Source of the DNA: Desulfobacterales bacterium C00003106
GTDB taxonomy: Bacteria; Desulfobacterota; Desulfobacteria; Desulfobacterales; C00003106
DNA length: 5,336 bases
NCBI GenBank assembly: GCA_001751015.1
Contig: MAXM01000212.1
Location: 1-5,336 of the forward strand
Direction: 5' to 3'
The notes beneath the pieces were generated by a model. It was given only the letters and a program-made list of their open reading frames with translations, searched no databases and was not told the DNA's origin. Shown in pieces: positions 1 through 5,201 of this stretch (position 1 is the stretch's first letter; each line of letters begins with the position of its first letter). The position numbers and the translations under genes are program-made.

Positions 1-75
1 GTTACAGGAAAACAAGCGAAATGTGGGTTAAAGAGGAGGATACACAAATTCGATAAATTTGCCCCATTCCTTGTC

Positions 76-495
76 TCACAACAAGCCAAAGCTCTTGAGC
101 GCCTCGCGCAATTCGGGGAGTTTTTCCGACAGCTTTCTCATAGCTGCGAGCATGCTTTCCAGAGTCTTTCTGTCGCCCGACACCTCTTGTTGACATTCCT
201 TACGAGCACGTTTCATAAAGGTACTGCGGTCCCAAAATACGATGGCTCCAATAAAAGCCATCACTCCCATAAATCCCCCCAGCATTGTGATCCACAGGGT
301 GTCAATTCGGCCATTCAGTTCCTTGCCAAGGTTATCAATGCGATCAAGGATCAACTGATCTGCGGGTGTAAGTACGACATTCTCTGTCATTCCTTCATTG
401 GGACTGTCTTCTGCAGCGTATGACAGCGGCGATAGAAAAATGCACGAACCCAGGACAAGCGTTGCGGAAAAACAAAATATGCGTAATAGAATCAT
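76..495 (-). CDS. Small exported/membrane protein with C-terminal helical tail, function unknown
   Basis: This encodes 139 residues of unknown function. Residues 1-27 form a signal peptide (Arg5, a hydrophobic core, then LSYAAED), with likely signal peptidase I cleavage near Ala27/Ala28. LGSC at 15-18 is a weak lipobox, but the hydrophobic core runs past Cys18, so a lipoprotein is less likely. After a short polar stretch (29-66) comes a membrane span at about 67-88 (LWITMLGG to AIVFW), ending in the charged sequence DRST. The tail, about 93-139, is rich in Lys, Glu, Arg and Leu, probably helical, and ends in KSFGLL. I recall similar small proteins with a membrane span, a DRRT-like motif and a helical tail, but cannot name the family. 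The frame is open upstream to an ATG at 627, but that stretch lies in a repeat element. The ATG at 495 was chosen because AAGGAG lies 8 nt before it; the ATG at 501 would be only 2 nt from it. It is probably monocistronic. Confidence 0.75.
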   Translation of the reverse strand: MILLRIFCFSATLVLGSCIFLSPLSYAAEDSPNEGMTENVVLTPADQLILDRIDNLGKELNGRIDTLWITMLGGFMGVMAFIGAIVFWDRSTFMKRARKECQQEVSGDRKTLESMLAAMRKLSEKLPELREALKSFGLL

Positions 496-503
496 GGTCA
501 TCA

Positions 504-509
504 CTCCTT
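504..509 (-). promoter_or_regulatory. Ribosome binding site deciding the start of the small membrane protein
   Basis: On the minus strand AAGGAG is followed by 8 nt and then the ATG at 495. A second in-frame ATG at 501 has only 2 nt of spacing. This supports a 139-residue product over the 183-residue reading that begins inside the upstream repeat. Confidence 0.65.
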
Positions 510-520
510 CACTACAACTT

Positions 521-550
521 ACCATAACAGATCTTCCGTTCGCAACACAA
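521..550 (-). promoter_or_regulatory. Candidate sigma-70-type promoter for the small membrane protein
   Basis: Read on the minus strand, a TTGTGT -35-like hexamer (545-550) is separated by 18 bp from TATGGT (521-526). A TG dinucleotide one base before the latter gives an extended -10. Transcription would begin near 515, about 20 nt before the chosen ATG at 495, leaving room for the ribosome binding site. The call is based on motif matching only. Confidence 0.42.
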
Positions 551-582
551 AACCAACAGTTGCTTGAATCATAAATTTGGAA

Positions 583-714
583 ACAAATAATTCCCAGAGA
601 TTGCGCAGGATTTTGGTTCGCATTCAAGGTGCATCAAGAGGCGCATATCGCTATATGTAACTGATGTAACGCAGAAGACGAAGCAAAAGACAAGTAAAAA
701 CGGGAATTATTTGT
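583..714 (-). repeat. MITE-like palindromic element, copy 1
   Basis: This is a 132-bp non-coding element bounded by perfect 13-bp inverted repeats (583-595 and 702-714, core CAAATAATTCCC). Inside is an inverted repeat around 631-670, with left arm 631-648 and a CGCT centre. Its reverse complement aligns along nearly its whole length with copy 2 (3430-3586), at roughly four of five positions by eye. Shared runs include ACTTGTCTTTT, CGATATGCGCC and GAACCAAAATCC. Relative to copy 2 it lacks 3 bp in one hairpin arm. There is no transposase; mobility would depend on an enzyme encoded elsewhere. Target-site duplications are not obvious. Confidence 0.72.
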
Positions 715-812
715 GGGTCATCGCAGATTAGTGTGAAAACTATCTAATCTGTTTGAAACAAGCGAAAGCATAATCAAGGCCGAACATTTCCACACTAATC
801 CACGATGAGCCC
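715..812. repeat. 98-bp inverted repeat directly beside MITE-like copy 1
   Basis: The sequence at 715-739 recurs in inverted orientation at 787-812. Both arms contain the ordered blocks GGG, TCATCG and GATTAGTGTG, differing by one inserted base and about three substitutions. The arms are about 25 nt with a spacer of about 47 nt. The spacer holds a further partial copy (CTAATCTG near 744-751) that can pair with CAGATTAG in the left arm. It begins at the base after the terminal repeat of copy 1, so it may be an older element next to which, or into which, that copy inserted. No gene is visible in it. Confidence 0.6.
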
Positions 813-1094
813 AAATATCGAGTGATGGCCCTTCTCGCGATTTCTTGCACGTTTTGAGAGTGCTCCGATCCTGGTTTTTCAAGACACGGTTTTTGCTTTC
901 ACAAAACCCAATTGCACCAAACCCGAAACAGGCAAAGCGCCTTCCATGAACTTCAGGCACTTCGCCACATGTGCCGGGGTTGAGTCGCATGGGAAAACTC
1001 TCCTGTGTGGGACAACTCGCTGGAAAAACAAGGACTGGAAACATCGGAGTGGAATGAATCAGGCGGCCCGAACCATACGGAGAACGGAAAACCC
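813..1094. other. Gene-free stretch with no assignable content
   Basis: A minus-strand open frame runs through here (718-1209), but it overlaps the 3' end of the DUF5658-type gene by 115 bp, reads into the inverted repeat at 715-812, has no clear ribosome binding site, and its Cys-, Arg- and Ser-rich translation resembles no family I know. I see no RNA gene, promoter or convincing terminator. It may be intergenic sequence or decayed coding sequence. Confidence 0.5.
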
Positions 1095-1583
1095 TTACAG
1101 GCTGTGCAGGTTCATCACTGAAATCAAGTAGATTTGCCAGCATACGACCAGGACAAAAGGAACCGGGAAAAAACGAAAGAGGATCTCTGCGCGAAATCTG
1201 GTCTTGCATAAAAAGGCATTCTTATGAACAAGGAGGATAACGAGAGATGTGCACGTGAGCAAGTGCTTGGCCCAGATAAATGCAAGTGGCCCGTGATCAA
1301 GGAAGTACGCCATTATCGGGTTCAGTTCTACAGCTCCGCGGCCAATAAGATAGAGTGTAAGTATGGCATCCAACAGGCTGAACGCAACAATTACCACGAT
1401 TGGCGCAAGTATGCGGCAGTCATATCTATCAATCTGATAGAACCTTTGTCTGTCTTCTTTCCTTCTGGCTGACTCACGCCTTCCGCTCAGCCGATCCTTG
1501 CTGAAGATCGGCATCTCTTTTATCCGGCGATCAAGACGGGAGCGTTTTGCGACGCACAGCTCATTGTTGGCATAAGTAATCAT
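1095..1583 (-). CDS. DUF5658-type small integral membrane protein
   Basis: This encodes 162 residues. The N-terminal 55 are cytosolic-looking and very basic (for example RLSGRRESARRKEDR at 31-45). Three probable membrane helices follow, at about 58-81, 100-119 and 135-156. The end of the first carries the pattern LLDAILTLYLI, then a short loop with ELNPIM (86-91), and Lys106 sits in the second helix. An Asp in helix 1, then E-L-N-P, then a Lys in helix 2 match what I recall of DUF5658 proteins, whose function is unknown. The start is uncertain: the ATG at 1583 lacks a clear Shine-Dalgarno sequence, and the internal ATG at 1514 has only AAAGAG touching it. The gene stands alone, with gene-free DNA on both sides. 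The family call rests on recalled motif pattern. Confidence 0.72.
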   Translation of the reverse strand: MITYANNELCVAKRSRLDRRIKEMPIFSKDRLSGRRESARRKEDRQRFYQIDRYDCRILAPIVVIVAFSLLDAILTLYLIGRGAVELNPIMAYFLDHGPLAFIWAKHLLTCTSLVILLVHKNAFLCKTRFRAEILFRFFPVPFVLVVCWQIYLISVMNLHSL

Positions 1584-1879
1584 GTCAGTTCTTAAAAGAG
1601 TTGTTGTAGTTCATGAGAAAAAAGGATGTATACGGGCGTTTTATGCAGTCTGTAAGGCAAGATGCGTACCACAGTCATCTCCGCAAGGCTTTTTCTCTGT
1701 TTGCATATTTCCTGTCCTCACAGGGAGATCGGTTGGGCCGGGGCTCTGGTCTCTTGCCTGAAACCGCAATGTGCGGCCTTTCGAAGTATGCTTGACGGAA
1801 AATAGAAACAGAGACAAATGGGCAGCAAGATAGCGCTTGAGGTGAACAGGATTTCCTTTTTTGTGCAGGGATTTGCATA
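1584..1879. other. Gene-free stretch between the DUF5658-type gene and the bioA promoter
   Basis: Short open frames occur on both strands (for example a 60-codon plus-strand frame from 1613), but none has a ribosome binding site or a recognisable product. A small hairpin lies at 1761-1782: a CCGCA/TGCGG stem with an ATG loop, extended by GAAA/TTTC across a 2-nt bulge. It has no following T tract, so terminator function is doubtful. The region probably carries the promoter of the DUF5658-type gene on the minus strand. Confidence 0.5.
1627..1655 (-). promoter_or_regulatory. Weak candidate promoter for the DUF5658-type gene
   Basis: On the minus strand TTACAG (1650-1655) is followed by a 17-bp spacer and TATACA (1627-1632). 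Initiation near 1620 would give a leader of about 37 nt to the ATG at 1583. The -35 match is poor, so this is tentative. Confidence 0.22.
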
Positions 1880-1908
1880 TTGAGTTTTCGAAAAAAAATT
1901 GCTATGAT
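1880..1908 (+). promoter_or_regulatory. Strong sigma-70-type promoter upstream of bioA
   Basis: TTGAGT (1880-1885), a 17-bp spacer containing an A8 tract, and TATGAT (1903-1908) closely match the housekeeping consensus. A TG one base before the -10 hexamer gives an extended -10. Initiation near 1915 would make a leader of about 150 nt before the bioA start. No other plus-strand gene lies between, so bioA is the evident target. Confidence 0.62.
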
Positions 1909-1917
1909 ACACGGAAC

Positions 1918-2025
1918 GTTGAAATTAGAATTTGGGCTTCATGCTTTTGTACTGTCAACTCGCAAACTCGTTTCATCTCCCCAAATTTCTACTTTCCAAT
2001 TTCAACTTTCAAGCCGTGAACGGCT
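1918..2025 (+). promoter_or_regulatory. Structured bioA leader: long-range stem and small hairpin
   Basis: Bases 1918-1926 (GTTGAAATT) are perfectly complementary to 1998-2006, and 1927-1936 pairs with 1980-1990 across one bulged base. The two blocks are separated by 7 unpaired bases on the 3' side, giving a long stem enclosing about 43 nt. A second hairpin follows at 2012-2025 (AGCCG, TGAA loop, CGGCT). Both lie between the predicted transcription start and the bioA ribosome binding site. This could be a cis-regulatory RNA, or a dispersed repeat inserted in the leader. I recognise no known riboswitch class and no clear BirA operator. Confidence 0.42.
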
Positions 2026-2051
2026 ACGGACTATTTATAAGTTCAACAGAT

Positions 2052-2056
2052 GGGGG
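2052..2056 (+). promoter_or_regulatory. Ribosome binding site supporting the bioA start at 2065
   Basis: A GGGGG run sits 8 nt before the ATG at 2065. The alternative in-frame ATG at 2050 has no purine-rich Shine-Dalgarno upstream and would place this G run inside the coding region. The match to the canonical sequence is only moderate. Confidence 0.5.
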
Positions 2057-2064
2057 TCAGCAGA

Positions 2065-3417
2065 ATGAATTCCGAAGAGCTGTTGCAAAAAGACAGAAAA
2101 TATCTGTGGCATCCCTATACACAGATGAAAGACTATGAAAAGGATAATCCCATCCTGATCAGGAAGGCCAAAGGGTGTCGCCTTTATGATTACGACGGGA
2201 AAGTCTACTATGATACGATCTCTTCCTGGTGGTGCAACGTGCACGGACACAATCACCCCCATGTCGTGTCCGCGATAAAAAAACAGCTTAAAGATCTTGA
2301 TCATGTCCTTTTTGCCGGATTTACTCACAAGAACGCCGTATTGCTTGGAGAACAGCTTGTCCGCTGTTCTCCCGGGAACCTTACCAGGGTCTTTTATTCA
2401 GACAACGGTTCGACCTCCTGTGAGGTGGCCCTGAAGATGTCCTTTCAATTCTGGAAAAACAGCGGCTTCCCGAACAAGGAAAAATTCATCGGAATTGAAA
2501 ACGGGTATCATGGAGATACCATAGGAGCAATGAGTGTTGGAAGTGTCTCAGCGTTCCAGGAAACATTCGCTTCGCTTTGTTTTCCTGCGTTCAAGATACC
2601 CTCGCCATACTGTTACAGGTGCCCTTTCGGCAAAAAGCGGGAAAGCTGCTCCATAGAATGCGCCGACCCACTCGAAGATCTTCTAAAGAAGGATAGTGAA
2701 AATATCTCCGGCATCATCCTTGAACCCCTGATGCAGGGAGCAGGTGGATTTATCATATATCCTGTTGACTACCTGAAAAGGGTTGCAGGGCTTGCCGCAA
2801 AATACAATATTCACCTCATCGCGGACGAGGTGGCGACCGGTTTCGGCAGAACCGGCAGGATGTTTGCGGTAGAACATGCAGGCGTGGAACCGGATTTCAT
2901 GTGTCTTTCAAAAGGGATAACCAACGGGACCCTTCCGCTTGCCGCCACACTGACAACCGAAAAGGTCTATGATGCCTTTTATACAGACTATGTTGAAAAT
3001 AAGACCTTTTATCACGGACACACCTACACAGCCAACCCGTTGAGCACGGCCGCCGGCGTGGCCTCTCTGGAACTGTTCGAAAAAGAAAAGACTCTGAAAA
3101 AAACGTCAGAAACAATACCGGTCTTTCACGAGGCAATTGAAAAAATCAGGGATATTGCAATTGTGGGAGATGTAAGAAAGATAGGGATGGTTGCAGCGTT
3201 TGAACTCGTAAAGAACAGACGCACCAAGGAATCGTTTAAGTTTGAGGAGAGAATAGGACTCAGAATATACAAGATGGGGCTGAATGAAGGGCTCCTGCTT
3301 CGTCCCCTCGGCAGCGTCATCTATCTGCTTCTTCCACTCTGCATAACAGGCGATGAATTAGCCGAGATAGTGGACCGGACATACAGGCTGCTTGCTGCCT
3401 GCAGCGCTCAATTCTGA
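2065..3417 (+). CDS. bioA: Adenosylmethionine-8-amino-7-oxononanoate aminotransferase
   Basis: This encodes 450 residues of a class III, fold type I PLP aminotransferase. It converts 8-amino-7-oxononanoate (KAPA) to 7,8-diaminononanoate in cytoplasmic biotin synthesis. Family marks in order: WHPYTQM (15-21), with Tyr18 at the position of E. coli Tyr17; SSWWCNVHGH with Trp55/Trp56; NGYHGD (146-151); ADEVATGFGRTG with PLP-binding Asp254; SKGITNG with Schiff-base Lys283; HGHTYTANPL (317-326); LRPLG with Arg413. Length is slightly above that of E. coli BioA (429). Enzymes of this family use S-adenosylmethionine as donor, or lysine in Bacillus BioK. The Tyr in HPYTQM, where I recall Phe in BioK, favours the former but does not settle it. 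Four cysteines (183, 186, 195, 199) form CxxC-x8-CxxxC, possibly a metal site. No other biotin genes are in view, so the pathway is split or lies elsewhere. Confidence 0.95.
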   Translation: MNSEELLQKDRKYLWHPYTQMKDYEKDNPILIRKAKGCRLYDYDGKVYYDTISSWWCNVHGHNHPHVVSAIKKQLKDLDHVLFAGFTHKNAVLLGEQLVRCSPGNLTRVFYSDNGSTSCEVALKMSFQFWKNSGFPNKEKFIGIENGYHGDTIGAMSVGSVSAFQETFASLCFPAFKIPSPYCYRCPFGKKRESCSIECADPLEDLLKKDSENISGIILEPLMQGAGGFIIYPVDYLKRVAGLAAKYNIHLIADEVATGFGRTGRMFAVEHAGVEPDFMCLSKGITNGTLPLAATLTTEKVYDAFYTDYVENKTFYHGHTYTANPLSTAAGVASLELFEKEKTLKKTSETIPVFHEAIEKIRDIAIVGDVRKIGMVAAFELVKNRRTKESFKFEERIGLRIYKMGLNEGLLLRPLGSVIYLLLPLCITGDELAEIVDRTYRLLAACSAQF

Positions 3418-3420
3418 CAG

Positions 3421-3436
3421 ACGGCCTTGGGGCCGT
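3421..3436 (+). terminator. Stem-loop just after bioA, possible terminator
   Basis: ACGGCC, a TTGG loop and GGCCGT form a perfect 6-bp GC-rich stem starting 4 nt after the bioA stop codon. The sequence after it is A/T-rich (GGAAATAAATAAT) but has no T run, so it is not a classical intrinsic terminator. Its 3' arm overlaps the outer edge of the MITE-like element. Confidence 0.3.
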
Positions 3437-3586
3437 GGAAATAAATAATATCCCATCTCACTTGTCTTTTGATCCGGCTTCTGCGTTGCATCAAGAGTTG
3501 CATATCTCGATATGCGCCCCTTGATGCGCCTTGAATCTGAACCAAAATCCGGCGCAATATTGGGGCATTATTTATTTCCACCGCCC
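3430..3586 (+). repeat. MITE-like palindromic element, copy 2
   Basis: This 157-bp element has terminal inverted repeats: 14 perfect bases (3436-3449 and 3567-3580, TGGAAATAAATAAT) with imperfect outward extension to 3430 and 3586. A central inverted repeat pairs 3488-3505 with 3510-3527 (15 of 18 positions) around a CTCG loop. It aligns with copy 1 (583-714) in the opposite orientation. It fills most of the gap between bioA and the convergent tRNA-Pro gene and ends 8 bp from the tRNA 3' end. It has no coding capacity. Confidence 0.72.
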
Positions 3587-3594
3587 TTGGAAAC

Positions 3595-3671
3595 TGGTCG
3601 GGATGAGAGGATTTGAACCTCCGACCTTACGGTCCCGAACCGTACGCGCTACCAGACTGCGCCACATCCCG
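3595..3671 (-). tRNA. tRNA-Pro, anticodon CGG
   Basis: This is a 77-nt cloverleaf with CCA encoded (plus-strand TGG at 3595-3597). Arms in order: acceptor CGGGATG/CATCCCG with discriminator A; D stem GCGC/GCGC; anticodon stem TACGG/CCGTA with loop TTCGGGA; five-base variable loop AGGTC; T stem GGAGG/CCTCT with one G-T pair and loop TTCAAAT. The anticodon CGG (3635-3637) reads the proline codon CCG. The 5' C and the G after the anticodon are usual for bacterial tRNA-Pro. It lies 65 nt downstream of purA on the same strand and converges with bioA. Confidence 0.97.
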
Positions 3672-3682
3672 CTAATGTCTTT

Positions 3683-3696
3683 ACCTTGGGCAAGGT
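3683..3696 (-). other. Small hairpin in the tRNA-Pro precursor leader
   Basis: ACCTT and AAGGT form a perfect 5-bp stem around a 4-nt loop, 11 nt before the mature tRNA 5' end. It lies in the predicted 5' leader. It could be a processing feature or a remnant of purA termination, but no T tract follows it. Confidence 0.3.
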
Positions 3697-3711
3697 CAGA
3701 TTTGAAAATAT

Positions 3712-3740
3712 CTTTTATGCCACCCGTTGCTGATTGTCAA
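3712..3740 (-). promoter_or_regulatory. Candidate tRNA-Pro promoter overlapping the purA stop codon
   Basis: On the minus strand a perfect TTGACA (3735-3740) shares the TGA stop codon of purA (3737-3739). It is followed by a 17-bp spacer and TAAAAG (3712-3717), a 4-of-6 match to the -10 consensus. Initiation near 3705 would leave a leader of about 33 nt before the tRNA. Read-through from purA could also supply the tRNA. Confidence 0.48.
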
Positions 3741-5047
3741 TCGGTTTCTGGCGCAAAAGGATCTTCCAACAGTATCGTTTCCTTGCGATCCGGCCCCACC
3801 GAAATAATCTGAATAGGGGTCTCTGTCAGATCTTCTATCTTTTTCAAGTAGTCTTTCGTGTTTTCAGGAAGCTCATCAAATTCCCTTGCTCCCGTGATAT
3901 CTTCCTGCCATCCCGGCATTTCTTCATAGACCGGATCACATTCTTTCAGCACCCTCAGACTGTTTGGAAATTCTGTAATAAGATCGTTCTTGTAACGGTA
4001 TCCTGTACAGACTCTGATCTGCTTCAGTCCCCCCAGCACATCGAGCTTTGTTACAGCCAGTCCGGTCAGGCTGTTAATACGGACTGAATTGCGCACTACG
4101 ACCGTATCAAGCCAACCGCAGCGACGGCGTCTCCCTGTGGTTGCGCCGAATTCGGCCCCCTTTTCCTGAATCCGGTCCCCGGTGGCGTCAAGGAGTTCGG
4201 TGCAAAACGGTCCTGCCCCGACCCTTGTTGTGTAGGCCTTTACTATGCCGAGTGTCCGGTCAAGCTGAGTTGGACCGATCCCTGCCCCGCTGCACGCGTT
4301 TCCGGCAGTGGTATTCGAAGAGGTCACATACGGATAGGTGCCATGATCGATATCGAGATGTGTGCCCTGCGCCCCTTCAAAAAGAAGCTTCTTCTTTTTC
4401 CTGATTCCTTCTCGTATGGCAACCGAGACATTGGTCACATAGGGCCGTAACTTTTCGCCATATCCGAGATACTCTTCCCTGATTGACTTGCTGTCGAGAA
4501 CCTCGTCTGACTTCAGATATTCTGACAGATAGAAGTTCTTTTCATCTATGACAGCGGATAGTTTTTCCGCAAAACTTTCCGGATCGATCAGATCAATTAT
4601 CCGAATCCCCTTGCGCACAATCTTGTCCTCATAACACGGCCCGATACCTCTCCCCGTTGTTCCTATCTTTGCGTCCCCTGAAAGGAGACGTTCTCTTCCG
4701 TGGTCGATCCATTTGTGATACGGCATAATGACATGAGCCGTCTCGCTGATCATAAGCCTTCCCGGCTCAACAGAGATCCCTCGGTCTTTCAGGCTTGTGA
4801 TTTCGTCGATCAAAACACCCGGGTCGAGTACAGTCCCGTTGCCGATCATACATGTCTTGTCAGGGTGAAGAATGCCGGAAGGAATAAGATGACAGATAAA
4901 CTGTTTCCCCTCTATGACAAGCGTGTGTCCCGCATTGTTGCCGCCCTGAAAACGGACAATCATGTCAGCCGATTCCGCCAGAAGATCGACTATCTTCCCC
5001 TTCCCTTCATCACCCCATTGCGTTCCTATAACTACGACATTCGACAT
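3737..5047 (-). CDS. purA: Adenylosuccinate synthetase
   Basis: This encodes 436 residues, the usual length for bacterial PurA. The cytoplasmic enzyme joins IMP and aspartate using GTP to give adenylosuccinate, the first committed step to AMP. Motifs in order: GTQWGDEGKGK (8-18) with catalytic Asp13; GGNNAGHT (35-42) with catalytic His41; GTTGRGIGP (129-137) of the IMP site; FEGAQGTHLDIDHGTYPYV (223-241); TTRVGAGP (273-280); GATTGRRRRCGW (301-312), the aspartate-binding loop; and TKLD (333-336), which reads guanine. All key residues are present, so it should be active. The ATG at 5047 is preceded by AAGGAG at 9 nt, and the sequence starts like other PurA proteins (MSNVVVIGTQWGDEG). No other purine genes are adjacent; the only gene after it on this strand is tRNA-Pro. 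I found no convincing promoter in the 150 bp upstream. Confidence 0.98.
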   Translation of the reverse strand: MSNVVVIGTQWGDEGKGKIVDLLAESADMIVRFQGGNNAGHTLVIEGKQFICHLIPSGILHPDKTCMIGNGTVLDPGVLIDEITSLKDRGISVEPGRLMISETAHVIMPYHKWIDHGRERLLSGDAKIGTTGRGIGPCYEDKIVRKGIRIIDLIDPESFAEKLSAVIDEKNFYLSEYLKSDEVLDSKSIREEYLGYGEKLRPYVTNVSVAIREGIRKKKKLLFEGAQGTHLDIDHGTYPYVTSSNTTAGNACSGAGIGPTQLDRTLGIVKAYTTRVGAGPFCTELLDATGDRIQEKGAEFGATTGRRRRCGWLDTVVVRNSVRINSLTGLAVTKLDVLGGLKQIRVCTGYRYKNDLITEFPNSLRVLKECDPVYEEMPGWQEDITGAREFDELPENTKDYLKKIEDLTETPIQIISVGPDRKETILLEDPFAPETD

Positions 5048-5056
5048 TGTTATACG

Positions 5057-5062
5057 CTCCTT
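5057..5062 (-). promoter_or_regulatory. purA ribosome binding site
   Basis: Minus-strand AAGGAG lies 9 nt before the ATG at 5047, supporting the chosen purA start. Confidence 0.7.
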
Positions 5063-5077
5063 GTCATGCGCCTAAGT

Positions 5078-5107
5078 CAGACTACCACCATGCCGATGGC
5101 TTGTCTG
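5078..5107 (-). other. Imperfect hairpin in the purA upstream region
   Basis: CAGAC and GTCTG (5078-5082 with 5103-5107) enclose a second stem of CCAT and ATGG (5088-5091 with 5096-5099) around a 4-nt loop. It lies 30-60 nt before the purA start and could be part of the leader transcript. It resembles no purine riboswitch known to me. Confidence 0.3.
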
Positions 5108-5201
5108 ATTTGTCCTGGAAGATACCCGATCCCGGTCGGCGAACCCCAAAAACGGATTCTATGCTTTACCTTCTTGTAACCCATACCTACTTAGGGCTCG
5201 C

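Noticed and set aside
46..62. CAAATT/AATTTG hairpin downstream of the small membrane protein gene, as a terminator
   Set aside because: The stem is short and AT-rich, with no T tract after it on the minus strand.
583..812. CRISPR array or attachment site near the repeats
   Set aside because: There are no regularly spaced direct repeats and no integrase gene; the repeats are inverted and palindromic.
718..1209. Minus-strand open frame of 163 codons
   Set aside because: It overlaps the DUF5658-type gene by 115 bp, runs into the inverted repeat at 715-812, lacks a clear ribosome binding site, and its translation is Cys/Arg/Ser-rich with no recognisable motif.
1229..1257. Good plus-strand Shine-Dalgarno (AAGGAGG) followed by an ATG near 1247
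   Set aside because: The reading frame from that ATG stops after three codons, and the site is antisense within the DUF5658-type gene.
1613..1795. Plus-strand 60-codon open frame
   Set aside because: It has no ribosome binding site at a usable distance, no recognisable product, and lies in a region with short open frames on both strands.
1793..1821. TTGACG followed 17 bp later by CAAATG, a possible plus-strand promoter
   Set aside because: The -10 match is poor, and the TTGAGT/TATGAT pair at 1880-1908 is far better.
3737..3812. Plus-strand open frames across the tRNA and purA 3' end
   Set aside because: They are antisense shadows of purA and of the tRNA region, with no ribosome binding sites and no recognisable products.
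5048..5200. purA promoter or purine-responsive RNA
   Set aside because: A TAGAAT hexamer is present on the minus strand, but no acceptable -35 lies at 16-18 bp, and the hairpin at 5078-5107 does not resemble a known purine riboswitch.
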